Positions 55,136 to 64,000 of a stretch of 64,000 nucleotides of DNA are shown one piece after another. Made by a program: the position numbers and the translations under genes. The stretch is from Arbacia lixula (lineage: Eukaryota; Echinodermata; Echinoidea; Arbacioida; Arbaciidae). Every line of letters starts with the position of its first letter. The stretch's first letter is position 1. The notes beneath the pieces are model-generated. The model made no database searches. It was not told the origin of the DNA and saw only the letters and a program-made list of their open reading frames with translations. The stretch lies in assembly GCA_963669155.1 (NCBI GenBank), contig OZ022584.1, positions 12,986,615-13,050,614 on the forward strand, read 5' to 3'.

Positions 55136-56273
55136 TATTCTTAGATTGTACCCAGCATTCCTTACATACGGCCAAAATCTGGAAGGAAATATTAATCTTG
55201 CTGCGAGATATTCAATCGAACATGATGTGGTGTTGCACTGATGCCAATGCAAGTACATGTAACCGACACATTTTGCTCATTTACAAGAAAAGTCTCTTTT
55301 GTTAGTTGCTTCCTTTTGTCAGGTTAGGGCAGTACTGAACTCATCCTTTGATTTCCAATATACACGTATATCTTTGATCCTTTGTTTTGTTTTCTTCTAT
55401 TAAAAGTATTTTGAAAGTAATTCCTATCTACAAACAACATCTACTTTCTCTTGCTCACTTTTTATCTAAATATTTTTTGGTGCATTTTCAGGATATTACC
55501 AACCACACAATTACAGAAGGGTGTAGGTACCTCAGACTACAGAGTGAAAAAAACCCAGAACGGTTGGCATCTCTGAATGTTAATTCTAACCTTAAATCGC
55601 ATCTCACATGCATTTGGGTTATTTCCAATGATCGCATTATGTGGATGACCACTAAACATGCATCCCAATGTATAGCTTTGAGCCAAGATAGCACTCTCTA
55701 ACTTGAACTTGATAAATAGTTATCATTCTGCACACTACATGTAATTTCATCGTAATTCCATCTAGTCAACTACCATGGCAACCCTGAAAACACACATTTC
55801 ATTTTGCAAGAATTTCTACAATTCAAAGAATGTACAAGCAGGCATAAACTTCAAATATTTTTCTTAATAAATGTACAGGTATGTGCAGAATAATGCAAAA
55901 ATAAATTATTGTGCCTTTACAACATACTTACAAGACAAGACAAGACATAACGCATTAAATAAAACTTTCATGTTTAATACACAAGTGTTGTTTTAATGTT
56001 GGGATAAACTTATTTTAGGCAATATCACGAAAGCAAAGCAGTGGATTAATATTCAAATAACATTAGATATGATGCATAAGTAGAAAAATTATAATAATAA
56101 CATGGATATGTGTTCAGTTGTGTTATCAAATAAATATTTAGGTGCAGAATGAAATCTTATTGCTTACTACAAACATTTGGATAGTATTAAATTATCCTCA
56201 TCCGTTGTGGATACTGTGAAAACAAAAACGCAAATCCCTTCAATCAATGTTGTAACAGAACATTTTTTTTTCA
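55136..56273. other. No gene seen
   Basis: AT-rich. The open frame at 55,387-55,701 has no recognisable domain. Confidence 0.35.
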
Positions 56274-56393
56274 CGTTTCACTTCTCTTTCCTTTCTTCAC
56301 CCCATAAGTGGGCCAATTATCCGAAAGAATACAACCACATGGTGTTACCGTAAGTATTACTATTTTCTAAATAGTATTTATTAGAACATTATG
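56274..56393 (+). repeat. Dispersed repeat, copy 1 of an inverted pair
   Basis: TCTTTCCTTTCTTCACCCCA, TAAGTGGGCCAATTATCC, GAATACAACCACATGG and CTATTTTCTAAATAGTATTT match, in inverse orientation, the copy at 60,832-60,946. Confidence 0.65.
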
Positions 56394-57728
56394 TGTTCTG
56401 AAGAATTTTGAACAATTCAAAACAATAACGTTTATTGCAAATGCAACAAAAGAATGAACCCAATAAACCTCATTTTATCCTAATGGAGAGCTCATGAACT
56501 TGTACTCTATTTACTTGAGAAAATAAAGTGACACCCTGTTTGGCAAAACTTAAAGTAAGGCAAAACAATGCCCTTATTAAAATCATTAGCTGATATCTCA
56601 ATTCAGGACCACAACAGTTGCACTTCTTTACCAAGAAATAAATGCAATCATTTGAAGATAAACTAATTGAAATATTTCAATACAGACGCAATGCTAACAG
56701 AACAATGATGGGTCAGATGGAAAGGAGTTCTTCATAATCAAAGGCCATTTTAAACTATCAATGAAACGGAGATAGTCCCCAAAAGGTTGTCATTACAATT
56801 CTTGTTTGTTTTAGGTTGTATGTAGTCTATCATTTCTACCAAACAGAGCATGATAAAATCCAAGTTTTCATTGTACTGTTTCTCATAGAATAATAATAAG
56901 CTGAATCGTATAAAACAAAGAAACAAAATGACCGACAGATTGGCACAGTTTTGAAAAAACAACAGTTTTGTCGTGTTTGAAATTGTTATAAGATCTTATC
57001 CAGAGTTTACACTGAATTTACAAAGTGAGATTAGAGAATAGTGATTACCGGTATAATACATAGTTGTTTTTTATTTAAAAAACTGGATCTACTGGTACAT
57101 ACTGCGCTTGTGACCATGCAATAGTTTGCAGAACATGGTTTTGTCTGAAAAAGGGAAACACTACCTTCATATCCCTGATGAGGGTTTCAATATTTTGGAA
57201 CAGCAAGTTTATGGCAACTGTAATTCCACTGTAAACTCTGATCACACAAGTCCATGTTTCTTTCCAAAATGAAATTAAAAAGTATTTTTTGAGCACTCAT
57301 ATGCACCGTACTGCCTTCAATGCCTGTACTCACATCTGCTAATATCATTTCCTTGACAGATCCAACTTGCCTGCTACATACTCTACTCATACATAATCAC
57401 ACATCACATTGAGTGACAAGGTCCCAAACTTCACAGCATATCAACATATTCACAAAGACGTTCCTCTCTGCTCCTTCCAATCAGCGTCAATAGATTTATG
57501 CTATACATTTCAAATATATCCTTTCCGTTAACAGCGAGACGCCCCTGCAGTCGCATCAATCCAGTTTCTTGAGATTGGAACAGTTTTGTCTGCAGTTCAG
57601 GAGTGCCAAATGTATTTTCCACCAGGACAGAGGAGATGATGCGCATGAACGAGTGTCCGATGTGTTTCCACGTGTTACACATAGTTAAGCACTTTGACCT
57701 CCATCCGCTACTAGCAAGACGGTTGGTT
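56394..57728 (-). other. Probable TACC 3' UTR and downstream sequence
   Basis: No coding sequence. The minus-strand hexamer AATAAA (plus-strand TTTATT) occurs at 57,070-57,075, and further candidates lie beyond. The transcript end cannot be fixed. Confidence 0.35.
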
Positions 57729-57800
57729 TCATTTCGCTGCGCTCTGCAACCTGGCGATGAGCTCGTCACAAAATTTGGTCAGTTCTGTGAATTCCTTGGC
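57729..57800 (-). CDS. TACC: TACC last coding exon
   Basis: The acceptor is TTCTCCTCAG. Encodes AKEFTELTKFCDELIARLQS and AAK, then TGA at 57,729-57,731. Corresponds to the EELTKICDELI end of vertebrate TACC proteins. Confidence 0.88.
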   Translation of the reverse strand, partial: AKEFTELTKFCDELIARLQSAAK

Positions 57801-60800
57801 CTGAGGAGAATCAAGAGAGGAGATATGGATCAGTACACACACAACAAAACATTTCTTCACAATGTACCAAGAAGTAACACTGATTAACTCTACAGTCTCA
57901 TGTATTGAATTGAATTGAATTTACAAAAAAAACAACAACAACATATATACACAATAATGAGACAAAGTGTTATGACTTGTAATTAATGTTACACAATACT
58001 GAATATGCAACTTGTTTTTATATTGGACCATGTCACTTTAACATTACACAAGGGCTCAGGGAGATAGAGCCCCCGCGTTGCCTACAAAAGCCCCTGGTTA
58101 AACAAGGCATTAGCAATATAGTGTCTCGCCCACTTGCGAAAATAACCAGAAATATCGCGATCTCCGTTGCTACGCAAAAGAATTGTATCCCTGACCTCAA
58201 ATGACCTTTGACCTTATCCTGTGACCTCCAACGGTACCATAACATGAAGGTACCCCCAGTGCATCTATGACCCAAGTTAGGTTGTAATCCAAGCAACCTA
58301 TGTGAAGTTATTTGTCAAAAGAGAGTCTTGCAGGTAAACTTTAACGTATGACCTCAAATGACCTTTGACCTTATCCTGTGACCTCCAACAGCACCATAAC
58401 ATGAAGGTACCCCTAGTGCATCTATGACCCAAGTTAGGTTGTAATCCAAGCAACCTATGTGAAGTTATTTGTCAAAAGAGAGTCTTGCAGGTAAACTTTA
58501 ACGTATGACCTCAAATGACCTTTGACCTTATCCTGTGACCTCCAACGGCACCATAACATGAAGGTACCCCCAGTGCATCTATGACCCAAGTTAGGTTGTA
58601 ATCCAAGCAACCCATGTGAAGTTATTTGTCAAAAGAGAGTCTTGCAGGTAAACTTTAACGTATGACCTCAAATGACCTTTGACCTTATCCTGTGACCTCC
58701 AACAGTACCATAACATGAAGGTACCCCCAGTGCATCTGTGACCCAAGTTAGGTTGTAATCCAAGCAACCCATGTGAAGTTATTTGTCAAAAGAGAGTCTT
58801 GCAGGTAAACTTTAACGTATGACCTCAAATGACCTTTGACCTTATCCTGTGACCTCCAACGGTACCATAACATGAAGGTACCCCCAGTGCATCTGTGACC
58901 CAAGTTAGGTTGTAATCCAAGCAACCCATGTGAAGTTATTTGTCAAAAGAGAGTCTTGCAGGTAAACTTTAACGTATGACCTCAAATGACCTTTGACCTT
59001 ATCCTGTGACCTCCAACGGTACCATAACATGAAGGTACCCCCAGTGCATCTATGACCCAAGTTAGGTTGTAATCCAAGCAACCCATGTGAAGTTATTTGT
59101 CAAAAGAGAGTCTTGCAGGTAAACTTTAACATTTGTGACGGACGACGGACGGACGACGGACGACGGACGGACGACGGACGGACGACGGACGGACGACGGA
59201 CGGACGACGGACGGACGACGGACGGACGCCATTTGGATCCCTTAGTCTCGCCTTCACCTCCGGTGGGCGAGACAAAAAGTAGCCTCCACAAATAATTTTT
59301 CAATTTTTTCCCTACACGGCAAGACAAATTGAAACACATTGGATCCGTTCGTTGCTAGGGTAATCAAACAATCTCATACTCTCACCTTTTGTTGGATGGT
59401 CTTCTCTTGACTCTCCACGTTGAGCTGCTCCCTCTTCAAGCTGGCCTGGAGTGCCGCGATCTCTGCCTGGAAGCTGTTGGTCGCCTTGGTGATTTGCTCG
59501 TTAGCCCTGCCATGCACGCACACAAACATACAGGCAGACAGACAGATGGTTACAAATCATGAAGCAACTTTCTTAAAGGGAATATACTATACTGGGAAGA
59601 CAAAAAGCCTTCAAACAGGTGATCGTGAGCAATCGTCTTACTAATGGTCTTAAATTAATGTATTGTCCATTTTAGACACTTGCTGTAAGTTATTTGTCAT
59701 CAAATGATCGACATTGAGAATAATTAGTGATAAAATCACAAATCCTCAAATTGTGTGGCCCAAACAATTTGAGGACTTGTGATTTAATCACTAATTACTC
59801 CTAATTTGGATCACATGAGGACAAAAAACTTACAGCAAGTTTCTAAAATGGACAATACATGAATTTAAGACCATTGGTAAGACGATTGCTCACCATCAAC
59901 TGTTTGAAGGCTTTTTGTCTTCCCAGTACAGTATATTCCCTTTAAAGACAGGATTTCCCATTTGCAAAAGTCATGAAACTAGGCAGGAATCAGCAGTTTA
60001 CCTAAACGATAACGTGTGACATCTCACAGTCAAAGCGTCAAAAACATTTTCAGGAGAAGTGAAAAACTACCCTTGTTTTCGTTTGAAATGCACAGACCAT
60101 AGTCTACATTCATAATATTCTTGTCCCTGTCAGTGCGCGATGCGGGTATAGCTCCCATAATAGACACTGAAGCTTCAGAGCTACCAACATCAAAATTCAA
60201 CAATCAGGGAGATTTGGGGACATTTCATCAGAAATCAGGGAGATGTCTATCAACTGCATACACCCTAATGGCATAATCTACCAATAATCAGTGAGATTTG
60301 GGTGATGTGATGATATAGAATGCAGTAATATTGGTCTATTTTCAGGGAGTCTCTTGCGAAATCACGGATACTAGGGAGCCCTGAAGCTTAACACGTGTTA
60401 CATTAAATTACATGTATATAAAAACACTATCCGTAAAAAAGGTGCCATCCCATTTCATGAATGTGCGATACAAAACCAGGAAACTTATTTCAGACATTCC
60501 GCTCGTCCTCCCTGTTGATGGGACTTACTCTTTGATCTTCTCCTCCGCATGAGACTTGAGTGTCTGGTAACGCTGCTCCTGCTTCTTCACCTTGGACTGG
60601 TAGTCCGTCAGCTTGTTCTTCAGCATCTCCTCATTCTGTCCAGACAAAAGTTCAATCAATGCATGTCATTCAGATCAAGACTTGTACTACTGCTTTGTCA
60701 GTGATTTTTAATCACAATTACAGAGTTGCTCATTAAGATTAATACTACTACTACTGCCTTACCAGTGAGTTTAATCACAATTTCATTCAAACAGTTAAAA

Positions 60801-63007
60801 CAAGTTACTATCAAATGATCTTGTTTCCATGGTGAGGGTAGTAATAAATACTATTTAGAAAACAGTAAAACCATGCGGTTGTATTCTCTCAGGATAATTG
60901 ACCCACTTATGCGGTGAAGAAAGGAAAAGAGTGAAAAGAGGAGAGATGATTTGTTTTTTTATAACACTTACACAAGACTATTTTCAGCTTTAGTTTTCGG
61001 TGTAACCAAAAATAATTGGGATGAAATGGAAGTAGAAGAGGGTGGTCATGACAGCTGTGAACTAGTCACAAAATAGTAATACTAAGAAAAGAAGAAAGAA
61101 ATAAGAACAATAATAAAATGTGGAGAGTAAGTTTTGCAACTAACTACAGGTTTCTTTCAAAATCTGAAAGAAAGAGTATCAGTCTCGATGTTTCGGGCAG
61201 TGCGCTCTGTCTGTCTTCCAACGAATAACTTGGAGAAACATGTTGAGGGCGCCGGGTATTCATGGGATCCGAAGGGATTCGGAATATCCCGGGGGCGTCT
61301 GAAACCGACCAAAAGAATAGCATTTCTTGGCGCTCTCATCAGCACTTATTCCCCTAATCCCTGTGTGCCTGATTAAGTTTTATGGGATTCGTGTGTATTA
61401 GCAGTGATAAAGACACACATGGATCGCAAATAGTTAAAAGAGGGGAAAGAGAGAGAGAGATGGTCCCTCTAATTCCAGTTGAAAGACCGAGAAGGTCCTA
61501 CTAATGCCCCTTGAAAGACCAAGAGGGTGGAGGGGAGGTGGGGGTTGGGGGTGTGACTCACCTTCCTGTAACCGTCGAGGGTGACTTTTAACTTCTCGTA
61601 CCTGCGGTGCAGGTCGCTGAAGGCACTCTCCACGGATGCCAGGTCCTCCAGGGCCTGCTCCTTCTCCTTCTCCAGCTGCCCAGCGCTGTCTTCCGACGAC
61701 ACCTTGGCCTGTGACGCATCGTCTGCAAATGGGAGTACGGATAGATTTGAAAGACAGGTTGTCCCATTTGCAAAAAGTCATCAAACTCGGCAGGAATCAG
61801 CAGTATACCCTCATGATTAACATGTATGAAATTTCAGTTATAGCTTCACAAACATTTTCAGGAAAAGTAAAAAAAACTATCCTTCTTTACATTTGGAAAG
61901 TACTGACCATAGTCTACATTCATAATGGTATTGTCCCTGTCGGCATGCGATGCAGGAATTGCTTCCATTGAATGCATGCACTGTGGAGTGGACTGGTGCG
62001 ACCATAGCGCACATCGATCTCTAGACTATAGGTTTCGAACAACCCACCCCAAAACCTCCTCAAAATCTAGCGATGGCTTTAAGTCAGTTTCCCGTTCTAG
62101 TTTTGGGAGGGAAGTTCTGAAACAGTATCTCCTTCCATTTTCTGTGGTTTTTCCAAAAAAATGTTTTTTTTGACCTGCAAAGAAGATACCTTGTCTTTGT
62201 TCATGGATTCCTCTTGCCCCCGGCAAGACAAATGAGTAAGTATATCTATATCACATATAATAGACTTGGTTGGAACTTACCCATTAGCTGCTGTATTGAC
62301 TTTTCATACTCCACAATGAGAGCCCTGTAAGAGAAGAGGAAAAAAGAACAATTTTCTCTGAGACAAACCTGGCATGGAAAGATAAAATTGCACCTTTACC
62401 CTATGACAATGGTGATGGTGGATTGGGTTGAATCCATTCAAATTGATATTTTTAAGTAATCTCTAGTAGGAAGAAATCTAATATGAACTTACAAGCAAAT
62501 CAGTGATCGCAGAAGAACTGTCATGGTTCTGTTATGAGGACAAGTCCCATTATATTATCTCTATGGCACAATCTTTTCTTAAATTCCTAAATGAGATTTA
62601 AGTGTCAGGACTAATCCAGACAATCTGTTGCTCGGATTTGGTACATTAATGACTCTTCTGTCCCTGATGTCTTGGTACAGACCAGGGCCCCGTTGCATAA
62701 AAGTCACCATTGATAGCAACTCCATTATCAATGGTAACTACCATAGTAACATTGCTCAACAGCCAATCAGATTCAAGGTTGCCATAGAAGCTGCCAACCT
62801 GCCATTGAGAGCAAAGTTACCATCAGTGGTAAGTTTTATGCAACAGGGTAATGCCCCTAACGTTTTGGTAAGGACCGTGACGGTACCCATCACCTACCTC
62901 ATATCTGAGCTGGACTTCTCCAGGATCTCCTTGGTCTTGGCCGAGTCATTCAGCTTCTCGTTACTGGCCTGCAGCCTCTTCTCATACTCATTGTACTTCT
63001 CCTCGGC
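57729..63007 (-). CDS. TACC: TACC domain protein, C-terminal six exons (partial, 5' part beyond right edge)
   Basis: Minus-strand exons 63007-62898, 62324-62281, 61722-61562, 60635-60529, 59506-59386 and 57800-57729 join with consistent phases (2, 0, 0, 2, 0) into 204 residues plus TGA. Key stretches are SAFSDLHRRYEKLKV, GYRKNEEMLKNKL, YQTLKSHAEEKIKEANEQI, AALQASLKREQLNVES and FTELTKFCDELIARL. These match the ~200-residue TACC domain of TACC1-3 in order (FSDLFRRYEKMK, KNEE, RYQALK.HAEEKL, ANEEI, ALHA.LRKEQ, EELTKICDELI). In other animals this parallel coiled coil binds ch-TOG/XMAP215 and supports microtubules at centrosomes and spindles. The N-terminal half should lie to the right of the window. 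All introns here carry repeats. It is in the same orientation as the SDR gene. Confidence 0.9.
58194..59135. repeat. Six tandem 157-bp repeats
   Basis: The phrase ACCTCAAATGACC begins at 58,194, 58,351, 58,508, 58,665, 58,822 and 58,979, an exact 157-bp period. Units differ only at single positions (for example CAACCTATG versus CAACCCATG, ATCTATGACC versus ATCTGTGACC). Confidence 0.95.
59137..59229. repeat. 11-bp GGACGGACGAC minisatellite
   Basis: Repeated GGACGGACGAC with minor variants directly after the last 157-bp unit. Confidence 0.9.
59386..59506 (-). CDS. TACC: TACC exon (penultimate in window)
   Basis: The acceptor is GGCAG and the donor AAAG|GTGAGA. Encodes ANEQITKATNSFQAEIAALQ and onward to KTIQQK. 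121 bases. Confidence 0.88.
59573..59945. mobile_element. Family A palindromic MITE, copy in TACC intron (complete)
   Basis: TTAAAGGGAATATACTATAC at left and CAGTATATTCCCTTTAA at right, with TTAA at both edges. The right TTAA is shared with an F4 element that follows. Confidence 0.8.
59942..60165 (-). mobile_element. Family F4 element, truncated copy 3 (reverse)
   Basis: TTAAAGACAGGATTTCCC, then the F4 terminal half in reverse orientation (GGCAGGAATCAGCAGT, ACATTTTCAGGAGAAGT, TTCTTGTCCCTGTCAG), ending mid-element. Confidence 0.6.
60166..60528. other. TACC intron sequence, nothing recognised
   Basis: Contains repeated CAGGGAGAT(T/G) and GGGAGA phrases but no clear element. Confidence 0.3.
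60529..60635 (-). CDS. TACC: TACC exon
   Basis: The acceptor is TGGACAG and the donor AAAGA|GTAAGT. Encodes NEEMLKNKLTDYQSKVKKQE, then QRYQTLKSHAEEKIK and two bases of the next codon. 107 bases. Confidence 0.88.
60832..60946 (-). repeat. Dispersed repeat, copy 2 of an inverted pair
   Basis: Inverse match to 56,274-56,393 (AATACTATTTAGAAAACAG, CGGTTGTATTCTC, GGTGAAGAAAGGAAAAGAG). It lies in a TACC intron. Confidence 0.65.
60947..61561. other. TACC intron sequence
   Basis: A slightly GC-richer patch at about 61,180-61,375 has open frames on both strands but no recognisable protein. A G-rich run precedes the TACC exon. Confidence 0.35.
61562..61722 (-). CDS. TACC: TACC exon with SDLHRRYEKLK core
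   Basis: The acceptor is ATTTGCAG and the donor AGGAAG|GTGAGT. Encodes DASQAKVSSEDSAGQLEKEK, EQALEDLASVESAFSDLHRR and YEKLKVTLDGYRK. 161 bases. Confidence 0.9.
61749..62199 (-). mobile_element. Family F4 element, copy 4 (reverse, near complete)
   Basis: GAAAGACAGGTTGTCCCATT at one end, then CGGCAGGAATCAGCAGTATA, CATTCATAATGGTATTGTCC and GCATGCACTGTGGAGTGGAC, in the order of the reverse complement of F4 copy 1. The far end (GACCTGCAAAGAAGATACC) is diverged. Confidence 0.65.
62281..62324 (-). CDS. TACC: TACC 44-base small exon
   Basis: The acceptor is TCTTACAG and the donor ATGG|GTAAGT. Encodes ALIVEYEKSIQQLM with split codons on both sides. The phases fit both neighbours exactly. Confidence 0.8.
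62687..62848. mobile_element. Family G foldback element, copy 3
   Basis: CCCCGTTGCATAAAAGTCAC at left and GTAAGTTTTATGCAACAGGG at right are inverted, with inner ATCAATGGTAACTACCAT palindromes. It lies in a TACC intron just outside the 5'-most exon. Confidence 0.65.
62898..63007 (-). CDS. TACC: TACC exon, most 5' in window
   Basis: The acceptor is CCCTGCCCAG and the donor ATGAG|GTAGGT. Encodes AEEKYNEYEKRLQASNEKLN, DSAKTKEILEKSSSDM and two bases of Arg. 110 bases. Upstream exons lie outside the window or are not recognisable. Confidence 0.82.
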
Positions 63008-64000
63008 CTGGGCAGGGGGTAGAGATCAAATATCATGTTAGATGAAGATACGGTAAAGACTTCTGACCTATATATAATCACTTAACTGTTGTGTCATATC
63101 ATCTTTGTAATTGTACAAAGTTTAGTGAAGTTTGGTCTCATATTTATTGGGTTACACTTAAAAAGCAACCTTGACCTATAACCTTTGTCCAATATGACCT
63201 ACATTGTACCAATTAAATGAAAATCCATGAATTACTTCTTCAGTTATCACACAAACACGATTGTGATGGACAAACGGACAATAAACAACCCAGAAAAAAA
63301 GCAGTTTGCACATGAAGTAAACACTGGCAAGAGCCTTGGACAATGAGGCATATAGGTTTCCAATTATTGTAACTTATCATCAATAATAACTACCATATCA
63401 ACAGCCTCCACATTTTTTGTGATAAATTTGCAACGTGGAAAGAGCGCGTCGCGACGTTTTATGACTTTTTTTCTCCAAGTCTCACGAACTTCTAAGACCA
63501 AATTTGCGACACGTGGGTACGCGGTTCTGTTACGTAACATTTTGTACGTGCACGTCAGACCAAAAATTGCTCAACATCGTGATTTTGTGTACAAATCCAA
63601 GGCAAATTCTGTATCTAGCCAAAATTCATGAATGTAGCATCTATTTTTAGTGATGAAAAACGATAGATTTCATGTTATTTATGACTGAAATAGTGTGCCA
63701 ACAATTTCCATCGAAAAAAACAATAGAATACATAACAAATTTGATATTGCCATTTTTTTGAAATCATAATTAGATAATAATCCTCAGAAGCGAGTCCAGA
63801 CTCAAAACTAGCAGTTTGGGGGCTGTATTTAAAGATTTACAGCCAAATTATGATTTTATGCATTAATTAGCATAACTACTTAATTAAAAATAAATTTGAA
63901 TAATTTTGGTGCAATTGACAATTGACTTGTGGAGATTATGTCATGGGTGACGTACATCTTGGGGGGCAGGGGTGTGTGGCTGTTTTCAAAATAGCCCGGG
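63008..64000. other. TACC intron sequence to the window edge
   Basis: No exon recognised. CCTTGACCTATAACC with GGACAAACGGACA near 63,169-63,279 is faintly like the tandem-repeat element at 58.1-59.3 kb. 63,420-63,600 is CG-richer than its surroundings, with ACGTGGGTACGCGG and GTACGTGCACGTC. Confidence 0.35.

Larger units (their letters stand above)
58122..59274. mobile_element. Composite tandem-repeat element, pearl/Helentron-associated-like, in TACC intron
   Basis: The ends are perfect 12-bp inverted repeats (TGTCTCGCCCAC at 58,122-58,133, GTGGGCGAGACA at 59,263-59,274). Inside are a short unique lead, six copies of a 157-bp unit, a GGACGGACGAC minisatellite, and a 3' hairpin in which GTCTCGCC (59,245) can pair with GGCGAGAC. 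This order (lead, ~160-bp core repeats, GACG-type microsatellite, hairpin tail) is that of bivalve pearl elements, which have been linked to Helentrons. The link is by architecture only. Confidence 0.65.

Noticed and set aside
58194..59135. Regular 157-bp repeats considered as a CRISPR array
   Set aside because: The repeats are contiguous with no unique spacers, and the genome is eukaryotic.
61134..61376. 80-codon plus-strand frame and 62-codon minus-strand frame in a TACC intron
   Set aside because: A GC-richer patch with both strands open. No domain recognised, and no exon-like borders in phase with TACC.

Overview
The window is eukaryotic nuclear DNA from an animal. Genes are split by GT/AG introns, intergenic and intron DNA is packed with short inverted-repeat transposons, and three recognisable metazoan genes are present. 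Gene content and repeat style suggest a marine invertebrate deuterostome, most likely an echinoderm such as a sea urchin. That placement is an inference and the species cannot be fixed from the sequence alone.

Layout. From 1 to about 23.6 kb I see no host gene. This stretch holds a 5'-truncated non-LTR retrotransposon with an intact 932-codon reverse transcriptase frame (about 2629-5719), which split an older inverted-repeat element, and many foldback elements. From 23,689 to about 43.9 kb lies a plus-strand gene of the LZTS/fezzin (leucine zipper putative tumour suppressor) family. It has four coding exons joined in phase 0, 937 codons in all, followed by a long candidate 3' UTR. From 46,986 to 51,815 lies a complete minus-strand short-chain dehydrogenase of the C-factor (CsgA-like) type, with four exons and 262 aa. 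From 57,729 to 63,007 the minus strand carries the last six coding exons of a TACC (transforming acidic coiled-coil) gene. They encode 204 aa of the C-terminal TACC domain, and the gene continues off the right edge.

Repeats. At least nine families of short palindromic or terminal-inverted-repeat elements recur. Four of them (called A, B, F4 and F6 here) begin TTAAAG and end CTTTAA, and at three places two different families abut while sharing one TTAA. One F4 copy carries two further foldback elements inside it. A TACC intron carries a composite element with 12-bp inverted termini, six copies of a 157-bp unit and a GGAC/GACG minisatellite, resembling the 'pearl'/Helentron-associated elements of bivalves. 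Each 157-bp unit contains a perfect DR1 nuclear-receptor-type motif. A tRNA-like sequence sits in the loop of another foldback element at 45.3 kb.

The three host genes do not form a pathway. LZTS-like and TACC proteins are both coiled-coil cytoskeletal or centrosomal adaptors in other animals, but their closeness here is probably chance. Family names (A to L, F4, F6) are my own labels for this window. All repeat boundaries come from reading by eye and may be off by several bases.
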